A DNA stretch of 42,297 nt from Seleniivibrio sp. (GTDB lineage: Bacteria > Chrysiogenota > Deferribacteres > Deferribacterales > Geovibrionaceae), in NCBI RefSeq assembly GCF_021209385.1, contig NZ_JAJOIL010000025.1, positions 1-42,297 of the forward strand. The letters run 5' to 3'. Every line of letters starts with the position of its first letter. The stretch's first letter is position 1. Positions 1 to 7,748 of the stretch are shown one piece after another. The position numbers and the translations under genes were made by a program. The notes beneath the pieces were generated by a model. It made no database searches. It was given only the letters and a program-made list of their open reading frames with translations, and was not told the DNA's origin.

Positions 1-2
1 CG

Positions 3-911
3 GAGGTCTGTCTTGACCACATCCCGACGATTCTGCCGCCGAAAAAATATTTTCTCCCGCAGCACGAAACCCTTCTGGAATATGATACCACCGAAGGGCA
101 GAACATGCAGGCTTTTGTTGAGATAGAGCCGATGGTCATCCTTGGCGTTCACTCCTGCGACATAGCAGGGATTCAGTGTCTGAACCATGTTTTCATGGAC
201 AGACCGAAGGATTACCACTATCAGGCTCGCCACGACAAGATACTTCTGATTGGTTATGAATGTCTTAAAAAATGCGACGGTTTCGCTTCCTGCGGGCTGA
301 TGCAGACCCACACGCCCACGGGTGGATACGATATATTCATGACGGATATGGGCGACCATTACTATTTCAGTATCAACACGTTTGACGGTAAGGGCATGGT
401 TCAGCTTTTCGACGGGTTTCAGCTTGCTGATATTGCCGATGAGAAAATGTTGAAAAAACTCCGTTCGGATAAGAAAAAACTCTTCAAAAACGAAACTGAC
501 GTGAGCCTTTCGGAGATACCATCCATATTTGAATGGGGTTTCGACAGCCACGTCTGGGACAGAACGGCTGAAAAATGCCTCTCCTGCGGAAACTGTACAA
601 ACGTCTGTCCCACCTGCTACTGTTTCGACGTCAACGACGAACCGGAGCTTAACCTTGCGAAAGGAAGGCGGGTTCGCGTATGGGATTCGTGCCAGAACGA
701 AACCTTCGCCATCATAGCCGGCGGAGAGAATTTCCGTCCGAAACGCGCACAGCGCACAAGACATCGGTTCTTCCGTAAATTCAAATATCCTGTCGTGCGA
801 TACGGTAAATTCTTCTGCACAGGGTGCGGAAGGTGCAGCAGGCAGTGCATGGCTTCAATAAATCTGAAAGAGACCATATCAAACCTTAAAAGATCGTGGG
901 GTGAGATATGA
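3..911 (+). CDS. hydB: Sulfhydrogenase-type hydrogenase beta subunit (HydB-like), 5' partial
   Basis: The reading frame is open from the first bases of the window, so the true start lies upstream. The segment LPPKKYFLP near the left edge is typical of this family. The C-terminal half carries a four-Cys ferredoxin motif (CLSCGNCTNVCPTC) and a second Cys group (CTGCGRCSRQC), the two 4Fe-4S clusters of the beta subunit of cytoplasmic group 3 [NiFe] hydrogenases and sulfhydrogenases. Its family role is to carry electrons between the flavin subunit and the small subunit. The stop overlaps the next start by four bases (ATGA), and the B-G-D-A order matches the Pyrococcus sulfhydrogenase operon. Family assignment is firm; whether sulfur or polysulfide is a real acceptor here cannot be read from sequence. 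Confidence 0.88.
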   Translation, partial: EVCLDHIPTILPPKKYFLPQHETLLEYDTTEGQNMQAFVEIEPMVILGVHSCDIAGIQCLNHVFMDRPKDYHYQARHDKILLIGYECLKKCDGFASCGLMQTHTPTGGYDIFMTDMGDHYYFSINTFDGKGMVQLFDGFQLADIADEKMLKKLRSDKKKLFKNETDVSLSEIPSIFEWGFDSHVWDRTAEKCLSCGNCTNVCPTCYCFDVNDEPELNLAKGRRVRVWDSCQNETFAIIAGGENFRPKRAQRTRHRFFRKFKYPVVRYGKFFCTGCGRCSRQCMASINLKETISNLKRSWGEI

Positions 912-1741
912 GAATACCGCTGAAAAAATCCGGATACGAGATAATCAAGGCGGAAGTGATTAAGATAACACCTATGACCGCCACGGAAAAGCTTTATGAG
1001 ATAAAGCTTAAGAACGGCGAAAACCTTGACCACGACCCCGGTCAGTTTGTTGAGGTGTCTATATTCGGTGCGGGCGAGGCTCCCATATCTGTCTGTTCTT
1101 CACCGACGAATCAGGAAACGTTCGAGCTTTGTATCCGCAAGGTGGGGCGCATGACATCCGTTCTGCACAACCTGAAAGTCGGCGATGAGGTTGGCATCAG
1201 AGGCCCCTTCGGCGTGGGATTCCCCGTGAATCTGCTGAAAGGCAGGGATATGATATTCATTGCGGGCGGGCTTGGCATAGCTCCCCTGCGTTCCCTTATA
1301 AATTACGTTCTGGACGAGCGCCGCGACTTCGGAAAGGTTGACATACTTCTCGGATGCAAGACGCCTGACAAGATGCTTTTCGGCAAAGAGGTTGCAGTCT
1401 GGGCGGAGCGGATGGACGTGAACTTCTGCTGTACGGTTGATAAATCCGACCCCGAATGGAAAGGGAACGTGGGGCTTATCACAATCCTTATTCCCGGGGT
1501 GAATTTCAATCCTGACAACACCTTTGCCGTGGTCTGCGGCCCCCCTGAAATGTATATTTACGTCATTCAGGAGCTTCTGAAAAAAGGTATGCCGGAGAAC
1601 AGAATATACGTTTCTCTGGAAAGACATATGAAATGCGGAATGGGCAGATGCGGACACTGCCAGATACACCAGTATTACTGCTGTATGGACGGTCCAGTGT
1701 TCCCCTATGACAAGGTGAAAGACCTTGAGGGGGCGATATGA
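908..1741 (+). CDS. hydG: Hydrogenase gamma subunit, FAD/NAD(P)-binding oxidoreductase (HydG-like)
   Basis: This 277-residue ferredoxin-NADP reductase-like protein is the diaphorase arm of a group 3b-type hydrogenase, moving electrons between NAD(P)H and the Fe-S chain in the cytoplasm. An N-terminal flavin-binding barrel (residues about 10-105) contains GPFGVGFP. The nucleotide-binding fold carries GGLGIAPLRS (about 120-129) and CGPPEM (210-215). A C-terminal Cys cluster (C243, C248, C251 and C258 or C259) is placed where the family binds a 2Fe-2S centre. It overlaps hydB and hydD by ATGA junctions, so translation is probably coupled. The closest alternative is a dihydroorotate dehydrogenase electron-transfer subunit (PyrK), which shares the fold, but the flanking genes decide for hydrogenase. 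Confidence 0.9.
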   Translation: MRIPLKKSGYEIIKAEVIKITPMTATEKLYEIKLKNGENLDHDPGQFVEVSIFGAGEAPISVCSSPTNQETFELCIRKVGRMTSVLHNLKVGDEVGIRGPFGVGFPVNLLKGRDMIFIAGGLGIAPLRSLINYVLDERRDFGKVDILLGCKTPDKMLFGKEVAVWAERMDVNFCCTVDKSDPEWKGNVGLITILIPGVNFNPDNTFAVVCGPPEMYIYVIQELLKKGMPENRIYVSLERHMKCGMGRCGHCQIHQYYCCMDGPVFPYDKVKDLEGAI

Positions 1742-2484
1742 GCAAGCCCAAGGTGGCATTTTTCGACCTAGCCTGCTGTGAAGGCTGTCAGCTTCAGGTG
1801 GCAAATCTTGGCGAAGAGCTTCTCGATCTCCTCGGTCATATTGACGTAGTTGAGTTCCGCGAGATAATGAGCGAGAAGTGGGAGGGCGAATATGACCTTG
1901 CCATCATCGAGGGGAGCGTTACAAACGAGGAAGCCGAAGAGAAGGTTAAAGAGATACGCCGCCGCTCAAAAATGGTCATGGCATACGGTGCCTGTGCTGT
2001 TAACGGCGGAATAAACGGTATAAAGAACAAACGCCCTATGGACGAGAACGGTATGATAGTCTACGGCGACAGATTCAAAGATTACCCCAGCAAGCCCACA
2101 AAGGCAGTGGGGGATATCATTGAGGTCGACTACATAGTGCCGGGCTGTCCGATATATCCGCCGGAGTTTTTAAAGGTGCTGAAAAGCGCTCTGGCAGGGC
2201 TTGAATACATAATTCCCGACCATGCGGTCTGTGTTGAGTGTCGTTTCAACGAGAACGAATGTATGTACGAAAAGGGCATAAACTGCATGGGACCCATAAC
2301 AAGGGCTGGATGCAACAGCTGGTGTCTGAACAACGGAAACAGATGCTACGGATGCCGCGGGCTGCTCAGTAACCCGAACATACACGGGGCAAGGGACGTT
2401 ATGAAAAAATATGACCTCGACCCAGACGTTATACTGAAATCCATCGACATGTACAATGCGGCGGCGGGAGGTAAAGATGAGTAA
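1738..2484 (+). CDS. hydD: [NiFe] hydrogenase small (delta) subunit, HydD-like
   Basis: This 248-residue protein belongs to the NADH:ubiquinone oxidoreductase 20-kDa/hydrogenase small-subunit family. The proximal-cluster Cys pair sits at the N terminus (FDLACCEGCQLQ, C14 and C17), followed by later Cys residues (around GACAVNGG and PGCPIYPPE). The C-terminal third holds eight or more Cys (CVECRF...CMYEKGINC...CYGCRG) for additional Fe-S clusters. No twin-arginine leader is present, consistent with a cytoplasmic group 3 enzyme. The family role is electron transfer from the NiFe site in HydA towards HydB/HydG. The TAA stop lies inside the start of hydA (8-base overlap), so the two are likely translated together. 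Confidence 0.92.
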   Translation: MSKPKVAFFDLACCEGCQLQVANLGEELLDLLGHIDVVEFREIMSEKWEGEYDLAIIEGSVTNEEAEEKVKEIRRRSKMVMAYGACAVNGGINGIKNKRPMDENGMIVYGDRFKDYPSKPTKAVGDIIEVDYIVPGCPIYPPEFLKVLKSALAGLEYIIPDHAVCVECRFNENECMYEKGINCMGPITRAGCNSWCLNNGNRCYGCRGLLSNPNIHGARDVMKKYDLDPDVILKSIDMYNAAAGGKDE

Positions 2485-3793
2485 GAACCTCTCCGTAAAC
2501 GTTGAATTCCTCACCCGCGTTGAGGGACACGGACACATTGTCGTTGACATGAAGAACGGGAAGCTGAATAAATGCGAACTGAAAATCGCCGAGGCGCCGC
2601 GCTTTTTCGAGGCTATGGTGCGCGGCAGGAGCATATTTGAACTTCAGCACATCACATGCCGCATCTGCGGGATCTGTTCTTGCGGTCACAGCCTTGCAAG
2701 TATTCAGGCGGCGGAGGATGCCATAGGTTTCACCCCGTCAGAGCAGACTGTGATGCTCCGCAAGATTCTGCTGCACCTTGAAAATCTTGACAGTCACATA
2801 CTTCATATATATATGCTGGTGGCTCCCGACATGCTTGGTAAAAAGAGCGCCCTTGCCCTTACGGCAACCCATGGGGACGCCGTGCGCCGCGCACTCAGGA
2901 TGAAAAAATGCTGTAACGATGCCTGTGCGGTGCTTGTGGGACGGCACGTTCACCCCATTTCGTCAACAGTAGGTGGATTCACAAAGATACCTTCGGAAGC
3001 CGATCTGCTTGAAATGAAAAAACATTTTTCAGCGATAAAGCAGGATCTTCTGCCGACCCTTGAGCTGGCGAAAACCTTTGTATTCCCTGAATTTGAAAGG
3101 GAAACGGAGTATGTTTCTCTTGCAAACGATACGGAATACGCCCTTCTGAACGGAAAAGTGAAATCCAGCAAAGGTATTCTGAAAGATAAGTCCGAATACA
3201 AAACCCTTACTAATGAGTTTCTCGTTCCGCACTCCACTGCGAAACACTGTAAACTGTCCGGTGAATCATATATGGTGGGCGCGCTGGCGAGATTCAATAA
3301 TAATTACGATATGCTCCACCCGCTTGCGAAATACGCGGCGGACGAGCTTAGATTAAAGCCTGTCTGTTCAAATGTTTATCTGAATACGGCGGCGCAGATA
3401 GTGGAATGTTTCCATTTCACAGACGACGCTATACAGATAATCGACAGACTGCTTGAGAAAGGGACGGATAAGTCTGAGGCGATAATCGTGGGGCTTAACG
3501 AAAACGAGGTCATAAAAGTTAAGGCGGGTAAAGGCGTCGGTGCCGTAGAGGTGCCGCGCGGACTGCTTTACCACAGCTATGAGGTTGACAATAAAGGAAC
3601 TATTCTGTCAGCGGATTGTGTTATCCCCACGGGTCAGAACCTTGAAAATATAGAACTTGATATGCGTAAACTTGCTTCTATGGTTTGTGACAGACCGCAG
3701 GAGGAGGCGACTCTTCTGTTTGAGATGATGGTCAGGGCATACGACCCCTGCATCTCCTGTTCCACACACGTTCTGGAGGTGGATTTTGTCTGA
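2477..3793 (+). CDS. hydA: [NiFe] hydrogenase large (alpha) subunit, HydA-like
   Basis: This is the catalytic subunit of a cytoplasmic group 3 [NiFe] hydrogenase, 438 residues from the chosen start. I prefer ATG 2477 to the in-frame upstream codon at 2456 because GGGAGG ends about 6 bases before it. The nickel ligands are visible at both ends: RICGIC with C64 and C67 followed by H71, and DPCISC with C425 and C428 followed by H431. Seven residues (VLEVDFV) follow H431. In the family such a tail is removed by a dedicated protease once nickel is inserted, and that protease is encoded by the next gene. All four metal ligands are cysteine, not selenocysteine. Expected reaction: reversible H2 oxidation coupled to NAD(P)+, possibly also sulfur or polysulfide reduction. 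Confidence 0.94.
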   Translation: MSKNLSVNVEFLTRVEGHGHIVVDMKNGKLNKCELKIAEAPRFFEAMVRGRSIFELQHITCRICGICSCGHSLASIQAAEDAIGFTPSEQTVMLRKILLHLENLDSHILHIYMLVAPDMLGKKSALALTATHGDAVRRALRMKKCCNDACAVLVGRHVHPISSTVGGFTKIPSEADLLEMKKHFSAIKQDLLPTLELAKTFVFPEFERETEYVSLANDTEYALLNGKVKSSKGILKDKSEYKTLTNEFLVPHSTAKHCKLSGESYMVGALARFNNNYDMLHPLAKYAADELRLKPVCSNVYLNTAAQIVECFHFTDDAIQIIDRLLEKGTDKSEAIIVGLNENEVIKVKAGKGVGAVEVPRGLLYHSYEVDNKGTILSADCVIPTGQNLENIELDMRKLASMVCDRPQEEATLLFEMMVRAYDPCISCSTHVLEVDFV

Positions 3794-4250
3794 TACTGTC
3801 AGAGAGATACTGCCTGCCGAAAATGGCGTGACACTCTATGTCGGACTCGGAAACTCCCTGCGCGGCGATGATTTCGCCGGCTCGCTTCTGATAACCATGA
3901 TAGAGCCGCGGGACGGCATCGTTCTGTTTGATGCCGGAGAAAAGACAGAAACTGCTTATGACAAAGCCCTTGAGATAAAGCCTGTAAAGGCGGTGTTCTT
4001 TGATGCGGCGGATATGAGGCTTCCTTCGGGAACTGTCCAGATAGTCTATGAAGACACACTCTCCATGAGCGCAGTCAGCACCCATAAAGTACCTCTGCCT
4101 CTCATAACAAAGCTCATCCGCGAAGAGACCGGAGCGGAGATAGTTATCTGCGGGATTCAGCCCGCCTCCGTTGAATTTATGCATAAGATGGACGAATCCG
4201 TGAAGGAATCCTGTGAAACTCTGGCGAAGATCATCAACAACAGCCGCTAG
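3786..4250 (+). CDS. Hydrogenase maturation protease (HycI/HoxW family)
   Basis: The product is 154 residues and carries the family signature GLGNSLRGDDFAG (about residues 20-32), with acidic D28/D29 near the residue that senses nickel in HybD/HycI. The start is TTG at 3786, supported by GGAGG a few bases upstream, and it overlaps the end of hydA by eight bases. The family is a nickel-dependent endopeptidase that clips the C-terminal extension of the large subunit. Position directly after hydA, whose product keeps a short tail behind the DPCxxCxxH motif, indicates that HydA is its substrate. That pairing is inferred from context. Confidence 0.9.
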   Translation: MSDTVREILPAENGVTLYVGLGNSLRGDDFAGSLLITMIEPRDGIVLFDAGEKTETAYDKALEIKPVKAVFFDAADMRLPSGTVQIVYEDTLSMSAVSTHKVPLPLITKLIREETGAEIVICGIQPASVEFMHKMDESVKESCETLAKIINNSR

Positions 4251-4938
4251 CTCGAAAGAACTCACTGCGGGCGGCATCAACTTTACCCATGAAATAAAAC
4301 CTCAGCTGAAAAGAGTTTATATCCGTATCGGCAGCGACAGACGTATAATTCTTCGTTCTGCGCAAATGTCAGAAAAAGACGCTGTGTCCATAATTTTGTC
4401 AAAATCAGCATGGATTCGGGCTAAATTAGAAGAAATAGTGGATAAAGCGCCCTTTGACCCCCTTCAGAAGATGCACTATCTTGGGGTTGAGTATGAAAAC
4501 CAGTGGATTTTTAACGAAAAGATGGGAATCGGCTCCGTAAAAATAGGTTTTTATGCAGATAAATGTATTTTTGAATATAATCCGAAAATGATGCGCGACG
4601 AGATACTGCTTGAGAAGCTGGATGCTTTTTACAGAAAAGAGGTAAAGAACATAGTGCCTCCGCTGGTGGACAAGTGGTCAGGCATCATGGGCTTAAAGCC
4701 TAAATCCGTGACCTTTCGTAAGGCTAAAAGCCGCTGGGGCAGCTGTTCTTCAAAGGGCGGACTGTCTTTCAATATATATCTGGCAAAACTCCCACCTGAA
4801 TGTATTGAATACGTTGTTGTTCACGAACTTGCCCACCTTGCCCATCATAACCACGGCAAACACTTCTGGGCGCTTGTGGAAAGTTATATCCCCAACTATG
4901 TGCGTCTGCGTAAATCTCTCAAACAATACTCCGTGTGA
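4213..4938 (+). CDS. YgjP-like zinc metallopeptidase domain protein (DUF45)
   Basis: The chosen start is GTG 4213, with a GAAGGA ribosome-binding site about 6 bases upstream, giving 241 residues. It overlaps the maturation-protease gene by 38 bases. The C-terminal region has the DUF45/YgjP signature: RWGSC (174-178), then HELAH (204-208), and HGKHFW (about 214-219), which supplies the third zinc ligand. These proteins are soluble gluzincin-like metalloproteases of poorly known role, often near restriction or housekeeping genes. Nothing links it to hydrogenase maturation beyond the overlap, so co-transcription may be incidental. The first 20 or so residues are unlike the family core, and a later non-ATG start is possible. 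Confidence 0.85.
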   Translation: MKLWRRSSTTAASSKELTAGGINFTHEIKPQLKRVYIRIGSDRRIILRSAQMSEKDAVSIILSKSAWIRAKLEEIVDKAPFDPLQKMHYLGVEYENQWIFNEKMGIGSVKIGFYADKCIFEYNPKMMRDEILLEKLDAFYRKEVKNIVPPLVDKWSGIMGLKPKSVTFRKAKSRWGSCSSKGGLSFNIYLAKLPPECIEYVVVHELAHLAHHNHGKHFWALVESYIPNYVRLRKSLKQYSV

Positions 4939-4945
4939 GTTTATA

Positions 4946-4983
4946 TTGATTTTAAGGTCTTAATTTAGTATCATATTAAGACC
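4946..4983 (+). promoter_or_regulatory. Promoter-operator of the toxin-antitoxin pair
   Basis: A sigma-70-like promoter reads TTGATT (4946-4951), 17-bp spacer, TATCAT (4969-4974). A perfect 9-bp inverted repeat, GGTCTTAAT at 4956-4964 and ATTAAGACC at 4975-4983, straddles the -10 box. The second arm runs up to the antitoxin's GGAGG site. Arm centres are 19 bp apart, close to two helical turns. Antitoxin binding here would block RNA polymerase, the usual autoregulation of Phd/YefM modules. The repeat is directly seen; its use as operator is inferred. Confidence 0.7.
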
Positions 4984-4993
4984 GGAGGATACT

Positions 4994-5269
4994 ATGGATA
5001 TTAAAAACAACATTAAGCCTATTTCATATATAAAAGCCAACGCCGCCGAGGTGCTTAAGCAGGTCAACGAGACCAGAAGCCCCATCGTGATAACCCAGAA
5101 CGGCGAATCCAAAGCTGTTCTGATGGACGCTGGGTCTTATCAGGAGATGATGGACGCCATGGCGATGCTGAAAATTATAGCTATGGGCGAAAAGGACATT
5201 GCCGAGGGCAGAGTGCTTACTCATGAGGAAGTCGGAAAAAAGCTGAAGGAACAGCTGGATGCACTTTAA
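4994..5269 (+). CDS. Type II antitoxin, Phd/YefM family
   Basis: The product is 91 residues. The N-terminal half has the Phd/YefM DNA-binding fold pattern (SYIKANAAEVLKQVNETR, then PIVITQNGESKAVLMD), followed by an acidic and helical C-terminal part that would wrap the toxin. GGAGG sits 5 bases before ATG. In the family the antitoxin neutralises the partner toxin by direct binding and represses its own promoter. Here the promoter carries a perfect inverted repeat (4956-4983). The gene overlaps the toxin by 11 bases, the standard antitoxin-first order. The pair sits as a small cassette between unrelated genes, as expected for a mobile or stabilising module. Confidence 0.9.
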   Translation: MDIKNNIKPISYIKANAAEVLKQVNETRSPIVITQNGESKAVLMDAGSYQEMMDAMAMLKIIAMGEKDIAEGRVLTHEEVGKKLKEQLDAL

Positions 5270-5579
5270 GGTCATATGGAGTGAGCCTGCGAGAAATGAC
5301 CTTAGGTCGTTAGTTGAATACATTTCATATGACGATAAGGAAACAGCACGCAGGATTGGTACTGAAATATATGAGGCAGTGGGTAAACTTTCTGAATTGC
5401 CAAATCGTTCCAGACTTGTGCCGGAACTGAGACTGTACAACAATATCAGTTTCAGAGAGATTTTAATTTCTGTCTGGCGCGTAATATTTACGGTGATGAA
5501 CGATACTGTACTGGTGTATGCTGTTTTGGACAGCAGGCAAAATGTAAGCGATATTTTATCCAAAAGATTAGTTTTATAA
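5259..5579 (+). CDS. Type II toxin, RelE/ParE family
   Basis: The product is 106 residues with the compact RelE/ParE layout: a beta strand at the start (HFKVIWSEPARNDLRSL), two helices with YISYDDKETARR, then strands ending in a basic tail. WSEPARNDLRSLVEYI resembles ParE more than RelE, so the target could be DNA gyrase rather than ribosome-bound mRNA. Sequence alone does not decide. The start overlaps the antitoxin end by 11 bases and lies inside its frame, giving coupled translation. No frameshift or truncation is visible, so the toxin appears intact. Confidence 0.88.
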   Translation: MHFKVIWSEPARNDLRSLVEYISYDDKETARRIGTEIYEAVGKLSELPNRSRLVPELRLYNNISFREILISVWRVIFTVMNDTVLVYAVLDSRQNVSDILSKRLVL

Positions 5580-5591
5580 GACAGGTGTTTT

Positions 5592-6104
5592 ATGACAAAT
5601 AACGGACAGCCGGTTCTGGCGGCGGTTTGCGGATTATACTGCGGCGGATGCGCACTATATCTTGCAACAGAAAATAACGATACCGAAAAACTTGAATATT
5701 TTGCCGAGATGTTCGGCACGGACATAGAGAACGTTAAATGCGACGGATGCCGTTCCGGAAGGGTGAACGGATACTGCCGCAACTGCGAGATGGTGAAATG
5801 CGCAAAATCCAAGGGTGTGAACTCCTGCGGAGAGTGCGAAGAGGTTCCCTGCGAACTGTTCGCTACTTTTCAGGTGGCGAGACCACACAGAAAGGATATT
5901 TACAGGGATTTCGCCCGTATAGCGGAAGTCGGTGCCCACCAGTGGGTGCTTGAAATGCGCGAGAGATATTCATGTCCAGCCTGCGGATACCCTAACTCTG
6001 CGTATGACCTTAAATGCCGCAGATGCGGACACGAACCGTCGAACGCTTATGTTGCGGAACACATGGACGAAATTAAAAAGTATCTTGCTCTGAAAAACGA
6101 CTGA
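5592..6104 (+). CDS. Cys-rich DUF3795 domain protein with C-terminal zinc ribbon
   Basis: The 170-residue product starts with the DUF3795 signature CGLYCGGCALYL, then a run of paired Cys (CDGCRSG, CRNCEMVKCA, CGECEEVPC) that would bind zinc or an Fe-S cluster. A separate C-terminal zinc ribbon, CPACG and CRRCG, follows at about residues 133-150. DUF3795 proteins are common in anaerobes and their function is unknown; a metal-sensing or metal-binding role is only a guess. The gene starts 12 bases after the toxin and could be read from the same promoter. Its last 32 bases overlap the end of the convergent pseudouridine synthase gene. Confidence 0.82.
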   Translation: MTNNGQPVLAAVCGLYCGGCALYLATENNDTEKLEYFAEMFGTDIENVKCDGCRSGRVNGYCRNCEMVKCAKSKGVNSCGECEEVPCELFATFQVARPHRKDIYRDFARIAEVGAHQWVLEMRERYSCPACGYPNSAYDLKCRRCGHEPSNAYVAEHMDEIKKYLALKND

Positions 6105-6747
6105 AAGGAAAAACGTCGGGCAGAGGTGCCGTGACGGTTATAAATTCTTTTGATACCGGATGGACGAATGCCATGCGGAAATGGTGAAGAGCTATTGCTC
6201 CGTTGTCCATTCGGTTTTTGCTGCCGTATTTTTCATCACCGAATATCGGATGACCTGTGTGCGAAAACTGACCGCGTATCTGGTGATATCTGCCTGTGTC
6301 AAGCGTCACTTCCACAAGTGACCTGCCGCCGTCGACCGCCTTGACTTCATAGCTTAACACAGCCTCTTTGGAACCCTCGTGGGGTTTATCTGTGATTCTC
6401 GCCATGAATCTCATATGCGAATGATGATGTTTCAGAATACCGTGAGAATTCTTGAAAGTTCCTTCCACAACAGCCATATATACTTTCTTATGTTTTTTGT
6501 CCCGCATGGAGGCGTTAAGGCGTGAAAGCGCCTTGTCTGTTTTTGCAAATAGCACGGCGCCGCTCACCGGAGTGTCCAGCCTGTGCAGTGCGTGTAGGAA
6601 AACGTTGCCTGTTTTCCCGTCCCGCTCGCGCAGCCACTCTTTCACCCTGTCTTCAAAACTGTCATTGTGTCCGTCCGAAGGCTGCGTAGGGATGCCTGCT
6701 GGTTTGGATGCGGCTATGACGTGGTTATCGGCGAAAAGGATATCCAT
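6073..6747 (-). CDS. RluA-family pseudouridine synthase
   Basis: The product is 224 residues from ATG at 6747. It begins MDILFADNHVIAASKPAGIP, the usual start of this family's catalytic domain, and has the signature HRLDTPVSG (55-63) with catalytic Asp58. The frame extends further upstream, but that stretch lies within the methyltransferase gene and does not resemble the family. With the chosen start the two genes meet in a TGATG overlap. No S4 domain is present, so it is the short RluA/TruC-like form. It isomerises uridine in rRNA or tRNA; the exact target cannot be told. Its 3' end overlaps the convergent DUF3795 gene by 32 bases. Confidence 0.9.
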   Translation of the reverse strand: MDILFADNHVIAASKPAGIPTQPSDGHNDSFEDRVKEWLRERDGKTGNVFLHALHRLDTPVSGAVLFAKTDKALSRLNASMRDKKHKKVYMAVVEGTFKNSHGILKHHHSHMRFMARITDKPHEGSKEAVLSYEVKAVDGGRSLVEVTLDTGRYHQIRGQFSHTGHPIFGDEKYGSKNRMDNGAIALHHFRMAFVHPVSKEFITVTAPLPDVFPFSRFSEQDTF

Positions 6748-7601
6748 CAAAGCCCCTGCTGTTTCCATGCGGCGAAGAATCCCGCCGGAACAGGTATTTC
6801 CGTTTCTCCCCTGTCGAGAGTCAGTTCTGATGTCTCTATCTCGCCGTTTGTTCCCGCCATCATCTGTGTCAGCAGGTTTTTCAGCGTCATGGGGGTATAG
6901 CCGGGTGTGTGGCATGTGAGAACCACAAAAGCAGGGTTGTTGCTCAGAACTTTTTTTATCAGTTTGAGTATTTCCGGAAGGTGGGTGTCTATCTTGAACA
7001 CCTCTCCCTTGCTGCCTCTTCCGAAGCTGGGGGGATCGAGAATTACCCCGTCGTATTTAGAGTTGCGTTTCTCTTCGCGTTTAAGGTATTTGATTACGTC
7101 GTCGGTGATGAACCTCACCTTTGACTGGCTTATCTCGTTGAGTTTTATATTGCGTTTTGCAAGGTCGTTTATCTTCTGGGATGCGTCGACGTGGGTAACG
7201 TCCGCTCCCTCTTTTGCGGCGGCTATGGTTGCCGCACCGGAATATGAGAAGAGGTTAAGCACGCGCAGCGGTCGGTTAGCATTCTTTATGCGTTCGCGCA
7301 CCCATCCCCATGAGTATCTGTGTTCGGGGAACACGCCGAGGTGTCCGAAGTCTGTGGGAGAGATGTAAAATTTAAGCCCGTCGAGGTCTATGATCCATTC
7401 TGCGGGCATGTTTTTTCTGTATGACCAGCTGTTTCCGCCCTCGCGGGAGAAAATTGCGTGAACTTCCTGCCATCTGCTGTCTTTCAGTGTCTTCTCCCAG
7501 ACAGCCTGTCCGCAGGGTCTGTCTATGATGAATCCGCCCACGTCCTCAAGTTTTCTTCCGTGTCCGCTGTCCAGCAGACGATACGATCCTGACTTCGACA
7601 T
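6747..7601 (-). CDS. Class I SAM-dependent methyltransferase (PF10672, RlmI/RlmL-like)
   Basis: The 284-residue product has an N-terminal beta-rich region followed by a Rossmann methyltransferase domain. Motif I is LNLFSYSGAAT (115-125), an acidic residue follows in VTHVDAS, and the catalytic motif ILDPPSFGRG (187-196) is the DPPxF form seen in RlmI and RlmL type rRNA cytosine or guanine methyltransferases. The ATG is preceded by GGAGG on the minus strand. It is followed with a 1-base overlap by the pseudouridine synthase, so the pair forms a small RNA-modification operon. The rRNA target is inferred from family and partner; the exact base is unknown. Confidence 0.87.
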   Translation of the reverse strand: MSKSGSYRLLDSGHGRKLEDVGGFIIDRPCGQAVWEKTLKDSRWQEVHAIFSREGGNSWSYRKNMPAEWIIDLDGLKFYISPTDFGHLGVFPEHRYSWGWVRERIKNANRPLRVLNLFSYSGAATIAAAKEGADVTHVDASQKINDLAKRNIKLNEISQSKVRFITDDVIKYLKREEKRNSKYDGVILDPPSFGRGSKGEVFKIDTHLPEILKLIKKVLSNNPAFVVLTCHTPGYTPMTLKNLLTQMMAGTNGEIETSELTLDRGETEIPVPAGFFAAWKQQGL

Positions 7602-7693
7602 TACATCCTCCGAAATAAATAATTTAGCACATTACATATTTAACTCAACAAGTTTAATTGGTCTGGTGTAGAATGGATGATAACCACGGTCAG

Positions 7694-7722
7694 TTGACAA
7701 TAATTGTTCATCAGATTAGAAT
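7694..7722 (+). promoter_or_regulatory. Strong sigma-70-type promoter for the ATP-grasp operon
   Basis: TTGACA (7694-7699) is a perfect -35. After exactly 17 bp comes TAGAAT (7717-7722), five of six matches to the -10 consensus. Transcription would begin near 7729, about 20 bases before the ATG at 7749. An in-frame start at 7704 would lie upstream of that point, which argues for the later start. Confidence 0.72.
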
Positions 7723-7748
7723 CAGCGCGTAAATGTTTGGAGGCAAAT

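Noticed and set aside
1100-1804. 234-codon minus-strand open frame opposite hydG
   Set aside because: Shadow of hydG; no motif, no start signal.
3725-3793. Possible selenocysteine in the hydrogenase large subunit
   Set aside because: Both C-terminal metal ligands read as ordinary Cys codons and the frame ends normally at TGA after the short tail.
5024-5812. 262-codon minus-strand open frame across the toxin-antitoxin genes
   Set aside because: Antisense to three recognisable plus-strand genes, with no conserved motif or good start.
6748-6915. Longer N terminus for the pseudouridine synthase
   Set aside because: The extra residues are encoded inside the methyltransferase gene, are polar and repeat-like, and the family starts at MDILF.
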